64,000 nt of DNA, from the NCBI RefSeq assembly GCF_004124315.2, contig NZ_CP096889.1, positions 1,471,001 through 1,535,000 on the forward strand, in the 5' to 3' direction. Under the pieces are notes generated by a model. The model saw nothing but the letters and a program-made list of their open reading frames with translations, was not told the origin of the DNA and searched no databases. Source of the DNA: Bacillus cabrialesii. GTDB taxonomy: Bacteria > Bacillota > Bacilli > Bacillales > Bacillaceae. The translations under genes and the position numbers were made by a program. The stretch's first letter is position 1. Each line of letters opens with the position of its first letter. Below are positions 43,416 to 51,999 of the stretch, piece by piece.

Positions 43416-43440
43416 AGACAGCGATATGCTGTCTTTTTTT
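43415..43440 (+). terminator. Terminator of ccpC
   Basis: AAAGACAGC-GATAT-GCTGTCTTT then T-run. Confidence 0.9.
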
Positions 43441-43449
43441 ATTTATGTA

Positions 43450-43508
43450 TTGACAATGAAAATCATTATCATTTAAAGTGATACATATGATATTGAAAAT
43501 CATTATCA
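43450..43508 (+). promoter_or_regulatory. ykuNOP control region with two Fur boxes
   Basis: TTGACA (43450-43455) is overlapped by Fur box 1 TGAAAATCATTATCA (43457-43471). An identical 15-mer, Fur box 2, lies at 43494-43508, downstream of the likely start site. Each has one mismatch to the 7-1-7 consensus. Strong iron repression expected. Confidence 0.9.
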
Positions 43509-43525
43509 ATTGATGAGGTGATAAC

Positions 43526-44002
43526 ATGGCTAAAGCCTTGATTACATATGCCAGCATGTCAGGAAATACAGAAGACATTGCTGTGATTATAAGAGATACA
43601 CTTCAAGAAAATGAGTTGGACATTGACTGTATCGAGATAGATGATGTAGATGTAACTGCTTTGACATCCTACGATTATGTGCTGATTGGCTCCTATACAT
43701 GGGGCGATGGCGATTTGCCTTACGAAGCGGAAGATTTTTTTGAAGAGGTCAAACAGCTTCAGCTTAATGGCTTAAAAACAGCCTGCTTCGGCTCTGGAGA
43801 TTATTCATATCCAAAGTTTTGTGAAGCGGTCAATTTGTTCAGTTCCATGCTGCAAGAGGCGGGAGCCGCTGTTTACCAGGAAACATTGAAAATCGAACTT
43901 GCACCTGAAACAGATGAAGATGTGGAAAGCTGCCGGGCGTTTGCGAAAGGTTTTCTTGCTTGGGCTGATTATATGAATAAGGAAAAAAGCCATGTTTCAT
44001 AA
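43526..44002 (+). CDS. ykuN: YkuN, short-chain flavodoxin
   Basis: 158 residues. FMN phosphate loop SMSGNTED (about residues 10-17) and the isoalloxazine loops SYTWGDGDLP and GSGDYSYPKF. Replaces ferredoxin as electron donor under iron limitation, including to fatty acid desaturase and P450 BioI. ATG after TGATGAGGTG. First gene of ykuN-ykuO-ykuP; the stop overlaps the ykuO start by 11 bases. Confidence 0.95.
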   Translation: MAKALITYASMSGNTEDIAVIIRDTLQENELDIDCIEIDDVDVTALTSYDYVLIGSYTWGDGDLPYEAEDFFEEVKQLQLNGLKTACFGSGDYSYPKFCEAVNLFSSMLQEAGAAVYQETLKIELAPETDEDVESCRAFAKGFLAWADYMNKEKSHVS

Positions 44003-44885
44003 AGGAGCGACTGCTGTCACGGCATCTGCATTTTCTGGTTATTTTGTGGCGGTACAAAGAGAAGGCATTTTTCATTATTCCTTGGAGCAGGGCTGGAGAA
44101 AGCTTTTTCGTTTGAAAAGCAAAATACATTGCATCAGCTACATAGGGCCTTACTTATTTGGCGTTGGTGAAAAGGGAACGGTCATTCGTTCGTCTGACGA
44201 AGGGAAAACCTGGACGATGTCGAGCTTTCCGACAAATGCAACAGTGTGGGCGATTACCGGCCGAAACGACGGGTTTGTCTGCGCCCATGGCAAGCATTGC
44301 ATTTATGTATCGGATGATTTCGGGGTTTCATGGCGCGTAGCCAAACCTTTTGCGGAATTTGATCACCCGCCTGTTATCCGTTCGTTGTGCCTGCATGGAG
44401 ACAGTCTTTTCATCGGCACGCAAATACATGAATATTTTGGAGGCATTTGGGCTTACGACTTTACACGTGATACTGTCCAAATCGTTAAGAAAGAGGAAAA
44501 CCGGATGACGGCATCCATGCTCGTGTTTAAAGAAAATTGGCTGGTGGCGGCGATGGGTTCTGTGAAAGGAAAGCACGGTGCTGTCACTGTACGGAATATT
44601 TTGACTGATGAAGAATTCACCATACAATCTAGCATGATCAGAAAAGAAGAATCATTTCTTGATATATCAGAGGATGATGGGATTATATATGTCACAGCAA
44701 CACAAGATGAAAATGGGTATTCGAGAATTTACCAGGCCGATCTCGAAGCCCGGGCGTTAAAATGGTTCGATACCATTAAGGGGCATGGATGGAGAGTAGC
44801 CAATCAGAAAGAGAATTTCTTTTGTGCAGGCTTGTATGAATGTAAATTTGTCCAGCCGTATGAAGTTTCTGCAATGATCCATTAG
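43992..44885 (+). CDS. ykuO: YkuO, predicted beta-propeller protein with Asp-box repeats
   Basis: 297 residues, no signal peptide. At least two Asp-box (BNR) motifs are seen: SSDEGKTW (about residue 68-75) and SDDFGVSW (about 107-114), features of sialidase-like or Ycf48-like propellers. No catalytic residues are evident. Sandwiched between two flavodoxin genes in a Fur-controlled operon and overlapping ykuN, so a role with flavodoxin or iron starvation is likely but unproven. Confidence 0.85.
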   Translation: MFHKGATAVTASAFSGYFVAVQREGIFHYSLEQGWRKLFRLKSKIHCISYIGPYLFGVGEKGTVIRSSDEGKTWTMSSFPTNATVWAITGRNDGFVCAHGKHCIYVSDDFGVSWRVAKPFAEFDHPPVIRSLCLHGDSLFIGTQIHEYFGGIWAYDFTRDTVQIVKKEENRMTASMLVFKENWLVAAMGSVKGKHGAVTVRNILTDEEFTIQSSMIRKEESFLDISEDDGIIYVTATQDENGYSRIYQADLEARALKWFDTIKGHGWRVANQKENFFCAGLYECKFVQPYEVSAMIH

Positions 44886-44900
44886 AGGAGGAATAAGGAA

Positions 44901-45356
44901 TTGGGGAAGATTTTGCTCGTTTATGCAACAATGTCAGGCAACACTGAAGCAATGGCAGATTTGATTGAGAAAGGGCTTCAGGAGGCGGAAGCGGAAGCAG
45001 ACCGTTTCGAAGCGATGGATATTGATGATGCACAGCTGTTTAACGAATATGATCATATTATTATGGGAACCTATACGTGGGGAGACGGAGATCTGCCCGA
45101 TGAATTTTTAGACCTTGCTGAAGATATGGATGAAATTGATTTTTCCGGGAAAACATGCGCCGTATTCGGTTCCGGTGATACAGCATATGAATTTTTCTGC
45201 GGAGCAGTTGATACACTCGAAGCAAAAATAAAAGAACGCGGAGGCGACATTGTGCTGCCTTCAGTAAAAATTGAAAATAATCCAGAAGGTGAAGAAGAGG
45301 AAGAATTAATGGAGTTCGGGAGACAATTCGCAAAGAAAAGCGGATGCGCTGTCTGA
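44901..45356 (+). CDS. ykuP: YkuP, short-chain flavodoxin
   Basis: 151 residues from TTG after AGAGGAGGAA. FMN loop TMSGNTEA (about 10-17), TYTWGDGDLP and GSGDTAYEFF loops as in YkuN, but more acidic. An alternative electron carrier during iron limitation. Third gene of the operon, 15 bases after ykuO. Terminator follows. Confidence 0.95.
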   Translation: MGKILLVYATMSGNTEAMADLIEKGLQEAEAEADRFEAMDIDDAQLFNEYDHIIMGTYTWGDGDLPDEFLDLAEDMDEIDFSGKTCAVFGSGDTAYEFFCGAVDTLEAKIKERGGDIVLPSVKIENNPEGEEEEELMEFGRQFAKKSGCAV

Positions 45357-45366
45357 TCACCCAATG

Positions 45367-45397
45367 GGAACTGCTAAAGCTGCTGTTCCTTTTTTTC
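45367..45397 (+). terminator. Terminator of ykuNOP
   Basis: GGAACTGC and GCTGTTCC-type arms with T-run. Confidence 0.75.
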
Positions 45398-45460
45398 TTG
45401 TCTTTGTATCTTTCCTTTGATACAGTAATGAGGTAGAAAATCAGGAGGAGGACTTTACAT

Positions 45461-46171
45461 ATGAAAATGATGGACGCAAATGAAATTATTTCATTTATTC
45501 AAAATAGTACAAAATCTACACCTGTGAAAGTTTACGTGAAAGGTGAGCTCGAAGGAATCAATTTCGGCGAATCTGCGAAAGCTTTTATCAACGGAAACTC
45601 TGGAGTCGTTTTCGGCGAATGGAGCGAAATCCAAACAGCAATTGAAGAAAATCAAAGCAAAATCGAAGATTATGTGGTTGAAAATGACCGCCGTAATTCT
45701 GCGATCCCAATGCTTGACCTTAAAAATATTAAAGCGCGTATCGAGCCGGGCGCGATCATCCGCGACCAAGTTGAAATCGGTGATAACGCAGTCATCATGA
45801 TGGGTGCTTCTATCAATATCGGTTCAGTCATCGGCGAAGGCACAATGATTGATATGAACGTTGTCCTTGGCGGACGAGCTACTGTAGGTAAAAACTGCCA
45901 TATCGGTGCGGGTTCCGTACTTGCGGGCGTTATTGAGCCGCCATCCGCTAAACCGGTTGTCATTGAAGACGACGTTGTAATCGGCGCTAATGCTGTTGTG
46001 CTTGAAGGTGTAACAGTAGGTAAAGGAGCCGTTGTTGCTGCGGGCGCGATCGTAGTAAACGATGTTGAGCCATACACTGTCGTTGCAGGAACACCTGCTA
46101 AAAAAATCAAAGACATTGATGAGAAAACAAAAGGCAAAACCGAAATCAAGCAGGAATTACGCCAGCTGTAA
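45461..46171 (+). CDS. dapH: DapH, tetrahydrodipicolinate N-acetyltransferase
   Basis: 236 residues. A short N-terminal domain is followed by left-handed beta-helix hexapeptide repeats (about 90-205, IEPGAIIRDQVEIGDNAVIM and so on). Acetylates tetrahydrodipicolinate in lysine/meso-DAP synthesis, needed for cell wall. ATG after AGGAGGAGG. Operon with dapL (hairpin between); PatA, the next enzyme in the pathway, is encoded elsewhere in this window. Confidence 0.97.
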   Translation: MKMMDANEIISFIQNSTKSTPVKVYVKGELEGINFGESAKAFINGNSGVVFGEWSEIQTAIEENQSKIEDYVVENDRRNSAIPMLDLKNIKARIEPGAIIRDQVEIGDNAVIMMGASINIGSVIGEGTMIDMNVVLGGRATVGKNCHIGAGSVLAGVIEPPSAKPVVIEDDVVIGANAVVLEGVTVGKGAVVAAGAIVVNDVEPYTVVAGTPAKKIKDIDEKTKGKTEIKQELRQL

Positions 46172-46186
46172 GGAATGGTTTGATAA

Positions 46187-46214
46187 AAAAGGCGTGGATG
46201 ATATATCCACGCCT
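46187..46214 (+). other. Hairpin between dapH and dapL
   Basis: AAGGCGTGGAT and ATCCACGCCTT arms with a short loop, followed by only a few T. A weak terminator or processing site that may lower dapL relative to dapH. Confidence 0.6.
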
Positions 46215-46240
46215 TATTCGTATAGGCAGGAGGAATGAAG

Positions 46241-47365
46241 ATGAAGAAAGAGGAGCTCATCGCAATCCGCAGAGATTTGCACCGTATACCGGAGCTTGGA
46301 TTTCAGGAGTTCAAAACCCAGCAGTATTTATTAAATGTCTTGAAACAATATCCGCAAGACAGAATTGAAATTGAGAAATGGCGAACAGGGCTTTTTGTAA
46401 AGGTGAACGGGACGGCACCGGAAAAAATGCTGGCATACAGAGCTGATATCGACGCGCTTTCTATTGAAGAGCAAACCGGTCTTCCATTCGCTTCAGAGCA
46501 TCACGGCAACATGCACGCCTGCGGACACGATTTGCATATGACGATTGCACTCGGCATTATTGACCATTTTGTCAACCATCCGGTCAAACATGATTTGCTC
46601 TTTCTGTTTCAGCCGGCAGAGGAAGGACCTGGCGGTGCGGAACCAATGCTTGAGAGCGATGTATTAAAAAAGTGGCAGCCTGATTTGATCACTGCGCTGC
46701 ATATTGCTCCAGAGCTGCCGGTAGGCACCATCGCGACAAAAAGCGGTCTTCTTTTTGCGAATACATCAGAGCTTGTCATCGATCTGGAAGGGAAAGGGGG
46801 GCATGCGGCCTATCCGCATTTGGCCGAGGATATGGTTGTAGCAGCAAGCACACTTGTCACCCAGCTGCAAACAATTATTTCAAGAAATACTGATCCTCTG
46901 GACAGCGCCGTTATAACAGTCGGTACAATTACAGGAGGCTCAGCGCAAAATATCATTGCGGAAACGGCCCATCTTGAAGGGACGATCCGTACGCTTTCTG
47001 AAGAATCGATGAAGAAGGTAAAGGAACGGATTGAAGATCTAGTGAAAGGAATCGAAATCGGGTTCCGCTGCAAAGGAAAGGTGACTTATCCCTCTGTGTA
47101 TCACCAAGTTTACAATACAAGCGGATTGACAGAAGAATTTATGTCTTTTGTTGCTGAACATCAACTGGCGACAGTAATTGAAGCAAAAGAAGCAATGACC
47201 GGAGAGGATTTTGGCTACATGCTGAAAAAATATCCTGGCTTCATGTTCTGGCTCGGCGCTGATTCTGAACACGGGCTTCATCACGCTAAGCTGAATCCCG
47301 ATGAAAATGCGATAGAAACAGCGGTTAATGTCATGACAGGTTATTTTTCTGTTTATGCCAATTAA
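46241..47365 (+). CDS. dapL: DapL, N-acetyl-L,L-diaminopimelate deacetylase
   Basis: 374 residues of the M20D amidohydrolase family. Metal motifs HACGHDLHM (about 99-107), EEGPGGAE and the late GEDFGYM/HHAK are present. Removes the acetyl group to give L,L-diaminopimelate. ATG 46241 is chosen over ATG 46235 for spacing to CAGGAGG. Second gene with dapH. Confidence 0.95.
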   Translation: MKKEELIAIRRDLHRIPELGFQEFKTQQYLLNVLKQYPQDRIEIEKWRTGLFVKVNGTAPEKMLAYRADIDALSIEEQTGLPFASEHHGNMHACGHDLHMTIALGIIDHFVNHPVKHDLLFLFQPAEEGPGGAEPMLESDVLKKWQPDLITALHIAPELPVGTIATKSGLLFANTSELVIDLEGKGGHAAYPHLAEDMVVAASTLVTQLQTIISRNTDPLDSAVITVGTITGGSAQNIIAETAHLEGTIRTLSEESMKKVKERIEDLVKGIEIGFRCKGKVTYPSVYHQVYNTSGLTEEFMSFVAEHQLATVIEAKEAMTGEDFGYMLKKYPGFMFWLGADSEHGLHHAKLNPDENAIETAVNVMTGYFSVYAN

Positions 47366-47426
47366 GTACAAATGAAAGAATAAAATTCCATGAAATGAGC
47401 ACTCTAGTAAACGGAGGTGTTCAATA

Positions 47427-47672
47427 ATGGCTAAAAAAATTGGAATTGAACAATCGTTATCAGATGTAGAAGCTGCATTAAAAGAAAAAGGATATGACGT
47501 TGTAATGATGAAAAGCCCTTCCGATGCAAAAGGCTGTGACTGCTGTGTAGTAACGGGTCTTGATAATAATGTGCAAGGGATAGCTGATACGGTAACTCAA
47601 GCACCTGTCATTACAGCTTCCGGAATGACTGCTGAAGAAATTTGCAGCGAAGTTGAAAGCAGAATTCAGTAA
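47427..47672 (+). CDS. ykuS: YkuS, small UPF0180-family protein
   Basis: 81 residues, ATG after ACGGAGGTG. Rossmann-like small fold: KIGIEQSLSDVEAALKEKGYDVV and a CDCCVVTGLDNN loop with three Cys close together. Function unknown. It follows dapL by 61 bases, perhaps in the same transcript; terminator shared with ykuT. Confidence 0.9.
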   Translation: MAKKIGIEQSLSDVEAALKEKGYDVVMMKSPSDAKGCDCCVVTGLDNNVQGIADTVTQAPVITASGMTAEEICSEVESRIQ

Positions 47673-47675
47673 ATG

Positions 47676-47706
47676 AAAAACCGAAGCAAAACGCTTCGGT
47701 TCTTTT
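47676..47706. terminator. Bidirectional terminator between ykuS and ykuT
   Basis: AAAAACCGAAGC and GCTTCGGTTCTTTT arms. Confidence 0.9.
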
Positions 47707-47708
47707 AT

Positions 47709-48512
47709 TTATTCTGTTTCTTTCGGAAAAGCTCGGTCAAGCGCGGTTTTTATTTCCTTTCTAAGCACTCGCTCCACTCGCCACTGTTCCATATTTTCTG
47801 TTTTGGCGATGACTCTGATCACAATTTCAGAAGTCCCCAGTTCTTGAATCCCAATGACATTAGGGCCTTCTTTTATTTGAGGGAGAGCGGCTGCCGTTTC
47901 ATCACATACTTGCTGTAAAATGTGAATCATTTCATCAATGTTTCTTTCAGCCGGCACTTTAATGTCAACAAGTGCCTGCATTGTTCCCCGGGAATGATTG
48001 CTCACGTTTGTAATGTTTCTGTTGGGGATGTAATGCAGTGTCCCATCGAAGCTGCGGATTTGAGTTGTTCTTAAACCAACCTGCTCAACAATTCCGTCAA
48101 AGGTGGAAACGGTAATATAATCTCCCACATCCAATTGTTTTTCAAGCAAAATAAAAAAACCTGTCACGATGTCGCTGACAAGCCCTTGGGCGCCAAATCC
48201 GACAGCCAGTCCGACGATTCCTGCTCCCGCTAAAAGAGCGCTTGGATCGTAATGAAACAAATCCAGAATCATGACGAAGAATATAAAAATTAATATGTAA
48301 GCAAATATATTAAGAGTCAGGCTTCGGAGCGTATGTGCACGTCCGATAGACAAGCTGTTTTGCTCCTCGAATTTTGCAAACAGATGTTTAATGATTTTCA
48401 TGCCTAATGATCGAACAATAAAATAGAGCAATATCATAATGATGAGTTTAATGAGCAGAACACCGGCATTTGTAATCAGTCCCGCCCAATCGTATTGTTT
48501 AATAAAATCCAT
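47709..48512 (-). CDS. ykuT: YkuT, MscS-family mechanosensitive channel
   Basis: 267 residues. Three N-terminal membrane helices, the pore helix TM3 rich in Gly/Ala (ALLAGAGIVGLAVGFGAQGLVSD), then the soluble MscS beta domain (VGDYITVSTFDGIVEQVGLRTTQIR). Releases solutes on hypo-osmotic shock; YkuT contributes little alone in B. subtilis. ATG 48512 follows AAAAGGGGCT. Divergent from ykuU. Confidence 0.93.
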   Translation of the reverse strand: MDFIKQYDWAGLITNAGVLLIKLIIMILLYFIVRSLGMKIIKHLFAKFEEQNSLSIGRAHTLRSLTLNIFAYILIFIFFVMILDLFHYDPSALLAGAGIVGLAVGFGAQGLVSDIVTGFFILLEKQLDVGDYITVSTFDGIVEQVGLRTTQIRSFDGTLHYIPNRNITNVSNHSRGTMQALVDIKVPAERNIDEMIHILQQVCDETAAALPQIKEGPNVIGIQELGTSEIVIRVIAKTENMEQWRVERVLRKEIKTALDRAFPKETE

Positions 48513-48631
48513 GTTGGAGCCCCTTTTCTGAATTGATTGCTGCACATTGGGATTAGTTACCCTATACATGAACATGTTAAACGTTTTAATCGAAAATGTC
48601 GAAGCCAAAGACATACATGATTTGTTAAAAA

Positions 48632-48660
48632 TTGACTCGGAAAATCCGCTACTATATAAT
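48632..48660 (+). promoter_or_regulatory. Sigma-A promoter of ykuU
   Basis: -35 TTGACT (48632-48637), 17 bases, -10 TATAAT (48655-48660). Confidence 0.75.
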
Positions 48661-48755
48661 GGGCATTGTGATGTTATTAACGAAATATGGGTAGACATCC
48701 TTTATTTTCATGTGAATTCGGCTTTTAAGCCAAACTATAAATTGGAGGGATACAT

Positions 48756-49298
48756 ATGCCAGAACGTATGGTAGGTAAACAAGCTCCTCGTTTTGAAATG
48801 GAAGCAGTCCTTGCAAGTAAAGAATTTGGCAAAGTAAGTCTTGAGGAAAACATGAAAAGTGATAAATGGACAGTGCTGTTTTTCTATCCAATGGACTTCA
48901 CTTTTGTTTGTCCGACGGAAATCACAGCAATGTCTGACCGCTATGACGAATTCGAAGATCTTGATGCTGAAGTCATCGGGGTTTCAACTGATACAATCCA
49001 TACTCATTTGGCGTGGATTAATACAGACCGCAAAGAAAACGGCCTTGGCCAGCTGAAATATCCGCTTGCTGCTGATACAAACCACGAGGTATCCCGTGAA
49101 TATGGTGTTTTAATCGAAGAAGAAGGTGTGGCCCTGCGCGGATTGTTTATTATTAATCCTGAAGGCGAGCTCCAATATCAAACTGTTTTCCATAACAACA
49201 TTGGCCGTGACGTTGATGAAACGCTTCGTGTTCTTCAAGCGCTTCAAACTGGGGGACTCTGCCCGGCCAACTGGAAACCAGGCCAAAAAACACTTTAA
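48756..49298 (+). CDS. ykuU: YkuU, 2-Cys peroxiredoxin
   Basis: 180 residues. Peroxidatic Cys52 in FTFVCPTE and resolving Cys169 in GGLCPANW, as in AhpC-type peroxiredoxins. Reduces peroxides, with thioredoxin-like recycling. The thiol-disulfide protein YkuV is encoded 68 bases downstream, a plausible partner. ATG after TTGGAGGG. Confidence 0.93.
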   Translation: MPERMVGKQAPRFEMEAVLASKEFGKVSLEENMKSDKWTVLFFYPMDFTFVCPTEITAMSDRYDEFEDLDAEVIGVSTDTIHTHLAWINTDRKENGLGQLKYPLAADTNHEVSREYGVLIEEEGVALRGLFIINPEGELQYQTVFHNNIGRDVDETLRVLQALQTGGLCPANWKPGQKTL

Positions 49299-49311
49299 TC
49301 TTTCTAAGAAC

Positions 49312-49345
49312 GAAAAAGGGTCTGACATTATCGTTAGGCCTTTCT
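49312..49345 (+). other. Hairpin between ykuU and ykuV
   Basis: AAAGG(G)TCTGAC pairs with GTTAGGCCTTT (one bulge, G-U pairs), then CTGTTT. Possible partial terminator between two related genes. Confidence 0.45.
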
Positions 49346-49366
49346 GTTTAATAGGAGGGAAAAGCA

Positions 49367-49825
49367 ATGAAATTACGTCAGCCGATGCCTGAATTGACTG
49401 GGGAAACAGCCTGGTTCAACGGTGAAGTTACGAGAGAGCAATTGATCGGGGAAAAACCGACACTTATTCATTTCTGGTCCATCAGCTGCCATCTGTGCAA
49501 AGAAGCGATGCCGCAAGTGAATGAATTTCGAGATAAATATCAAGATAAACTGAACGTTGTAGCTGTGCATATGCCTCGTTCCGAAGATGATCTTGACCTC
49601 GGCAAAATTAAAGAGATAGCTGCTGAACATGACATCACTCAGCCGATTTTTGTCGACAATGATCATGCTTTAACCGATGCATTTGAAAATGAATATGTGC
49701 CTGCATATTATGTGTTTGATCAAACAGGACAGCTCCGTCACTTCCAAGCTGGCGGGAGCGGTATGAAAATGCTTGAAAAACGTGTGAATCGCGTTCTGGG
49801 TGAAACAGAACAGGCATCTGAATAG
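49367..49825 (+). CDS. ykuV: YkuV, cytosolic thiol-disulfide oxidoreductase
   Basis: 152 residues, thioredoxin fold without a signal peptide. Active site Cys41-His-Leu-Cys44 (SISCHLCKE) and cis-Pro VPAYYVF. Reducing-type protein; 168 YkuV is a few residues shorter at the C-terminus as I recall. ATG after TAGGAGGG. Likely co-transcribed with ykuU. Confidence 0.92.
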   Translation: MKLRQPMPELTGETAWFNGEVTREQLIGEKPTLIHFWSISCHLCKEAMPQVNEFRDKYQDKLNVVAVHMPRSEDDLDLGKIKEIAAEHDITQPIFVDNDHALTDAFENEYVPAYYVFDQTGQLRHFQAGGSGMKMLEKRVNRVLGETEQASE

Positions 49826-49835
49826 TTCTTCATCA

Positions 49836-49861
49836 AAACCTGATTTCATCAGGTTTTTTTA
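49836..49861 (+). terminator. Terminator of ykuV
   Basis: AAAACCTGAT-TTC-ATCAGGTTTT then T-run. Confidence 0.92.
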
Positions 49862-50273
49862 TTTGTTTAAGAAGATAATCAAAGAAGTAAGAAGCTTATT
49901 TTTCCAAATTTGGGCATGAGAAATGATGGCTTGTTTGAGGGATACGCTAAAAAAACAGCTAATTTTTGATGTTTTTCCTCAATTTTAGATAAATTTCATA
50001 GCCCATAACTCGAAAATTGTAGATATTACACTAAATTTCAATAAAAAAGTAAGCAAAATATATATTTTCAACATTATACCAAATGAACTCGGAAGACCCT
50101 TGATCCCTTGAGAATAAAGGATTCTTTTGAAAAATAAAACTTTTTCAGAAAATAAGGAATTTTTCATAGAGTAAATATAATAGTAAAATGCTAAAATAAT
50201 AGTTGATAAAATTACTTTTGTAATCTAATATCTTAATTAAAGATGTTAATTTTGATAGGGGGTACATTGAGGA
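49862..50273 (+). promoter_or_regulatory. AT-rich rok upstream region
   Basis: 412 bases, very AT-rich, without a credible gene. Rok binds AT-rich DNA and is known to repress its own gene, and AbrB and SinR also act here, so the region is probably regulatory. I could not pick a unique promoter. Confidence 0.45.
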
Positions 50274-50858
50274 ATGTTTAATGAAAGAGAAGCTTTGCGC
50301 TTGCGGTTAGAACAGTTAAATGAAGCTGAAGTGAAAGTCATTCGTGAATATCAAATTGAACGTGATAAAATATACGCAAAATTAAGAGAGCTGGACAGAA
50401 ATGGAAGCCCTTCCGAGATCAAAAAGGATTTCCGTTCTGAAAAAAAACCAGACTCTCTGCCGGTTCTCGCTGAGCTAGCGGCTCAGGAAATCAGAAGCTA
50501 TCAGCCGCAATCACAGCAGCAGTCTGTTCAGCCTCAGCTTCAATCTATTTCCTCTCTTCCTGCCGGTATACCAGACGGAACAACGCGAAGAAGAAGAGGA
50601 ACGGCAAGACCGGGGTCAAAAGCAGCTAAGCTGCGTGAAGCTGCCATTAAAACATTAAAACGCCACAACGCGGCGATTAAGAGCTCCGAGCTTCAAAAGG
50701 AGATTGAAAAAGAAAGCGGTCTTGAAATTCCTAATATGACAACGTTTATGCAAAGCTTAATTAAAATGTATCCGGAAGTGAAAAAGCCGTATCGCGGCCA
50801 GTACATTTTAGAAGGCGAAATTGAATCTGTAGAATCAGCTGAATCTGCAAATGAATAA
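50274..50858 (+). CDS. rok: Rok, nucleoid-associated repressor of comK and foreign DNA
   Basis: 194 residues. An N-terminal coiled-coil oligomerisation region (about 1-45), a Gln/Pro-rich linker (about 80-105), an Arg/Lys patch (TRRRRGTARPGSKAAK), and a C-terminal winged-helix DNA-binding domain (about 115-190). Represses comK and silences AT-rich acquired genes such as toxin loci. The ATG follows GGGGGTACATTGAGGA. Confidence 0.95.
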   Translation: MFNEREALRLRLEQLNEAEVKVIREYQIERDKIYAKLRELDRNGSPSEIKKDFRSEKKPDSLPVLAELAAQEIRSYQPQSQQQSVQPQLQSISSLPAGIPDGTTRRRRGTARPGSKAAKLREAAIKTLKRHNAAIKSSELQKEIEKESGLEIPNMTTFMQSLIKMYPEVKKPYRGQYILEGEIESVESAESANE

Positions 50859-50866
50859 ATACACAG

Positions 50867-50901
50867 AAAAACTGCTTGGCATGGCTCAAGCAGTTTTTTT
50901 A
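50867..50901. terminator. Bidirectional terminator between rok and yknT
   Basis: AAAACTGCTTG and CAAGCAGTTTT arms then T-run. Confidence 0.9.
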
Positions 50902-51864
50902 TTGAGGTTTTTTCTGTGAAGCTTTGTTTTCTTTTTCAAGGTTAAGCTTATACACCCACTTTTGATAAGGCTTTTCTACCGCGGCTCTGCTTTTCAGCTC
51001 TTCGATTGTATGGCTCATGGCCTGGTCTGATGATTGGGCGCTGGCAAGCTGTTTTTGAAGCACATGTATCTGTTTTGTGACATCTTCAAGTATGGTTTCT
51101 ACATGATTTGGCTGCGTGTAGACCGCTGGAGCTTCTTCTTCCGTTTTTTCTTTTTGTTTCGTGCCGCCATCAATATCGGCAAAATGAGAAGCAATCCAGG
51201 TATCGCTTTCATCAAGCTGCCGTTTATACGATATAATAGTTTCGTGAAATAATTTTTCTTTCGTTTTTTCTATTTCGAGCAGCCTTTCTTTCGTTTCTAT
51301 GATTCGGTCTTTCATATGATCAACTTCTATTTTGATATGTTTTAGCTGATATTCTTTTTCTACCATTTGCTCTTTTAGACGGCCGTTTTCGGCTTTTATT
51401 AAGTCGTTTTGCTGTTTTGCCTGAAGCAGTGCGTTCTGTTCCTGCTCAATAGAGGCCTGAAGATGGCTGATTCGTTGATGCAGATGTTTATTTTCTTCTT
51501 CAATTTTAATTTTAGCGATATGAAGTTTATGTTTTTCTTGGATTTCGGCTTTTCGTTTGTAGGTTTCAGCAGAAAGAAGCTCCTGCAAAGCAACGATTTT
51601 ATCAAGCAGTTCAGCTCTTATTTGATGCAGGGTATGGCTGGTATGGGAGGCGTGTTTTTCTTTCGTTGACATGTTTGTTAATTCGGCAGACAGCTGCTGG
51701 AGTTTTTCTTTCATATCGTTATTTTCTTTGAGCAGTTTGTTATTTTTCTGATGGAAGTAGCTTGCTTCAAGTTCGGCAATCAGCTTATGACACCTTGAAA
51801 GCTCTGACTTTAAATAAAGGTTCTCCTGAGACACGTCATGGAAAAAAGGACCTGATCTTTTCAT
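50899..51864 (-). CDS. yknT: YknT (Cse15), sigma-E-controlled sporulation protein
   Basis: 321 residues, almost entirely predicted coiled coil from about 20 to 225 (long Glu/Lys/Leu heptads), with no membrane segment or enzyme motif. ATG 51864 is chosen over in-frame upstream ATGs because GAGGGAG precedes it at 9 bases. Known as a mother-cell gene; upstream CATATTGT resembles a sigma-E -10 but the -35 is weak. Function unknown. Confidence 0.85.
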   Translation of the reverse strand: MKRSGPFFHDVSQENLYLKSELSRCHKLIAELEASYFHQKNNKLLKENNDMKEKLQQLSAELTNMSTKEKHASHTSHTLHQIRAELLDKIVALQELLSAETYKRKAEIQEKHKLHIAKIKIEEENKHLHQRISHLQASIEQEQNALLQAKQQNDLIKAENGRLKEQMVEKEYQLKHIKIEVDHMKDRIIETKERLLEIEKTKEKLFHETIISYKRQLDESDTWIASHFADIDGGTKQKEKTEEEAPAVYTQPNHVETILEDVTKQIHVLQKQLASAQSSDQAMSHTIEELKSRAAVEKPYQKWVYKLNLEKENKASQKKPQ

Positions 51865-51999
51865 TCGAACCATCTCCCTCATGATGTTAACACTACAATA
51901 TGCAAATACTGAACAGCTATTCCTCTTTAATAAACAGACAAGCAGTGGCGTGGAGACTTTGCTTTTGCTATGCTTTTAACAAACTAGAGGTGAGATGAC

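Noticed and set aside
45670..46260. 196-codon minus-strand frame opposite dapH
   Set aside because: Mirrors the regular hexapeptide codons of dapH; Pro/Thr/Ile-rich low-complexity product and no ribosome site.
48547..48774. 75-codon plus-strand frame upstream of ykuU
   Set aside because: It runs through the ykuU promoter (TTGACT/TATAAT) and past the ykuU ribosome site and start; no site of its own.
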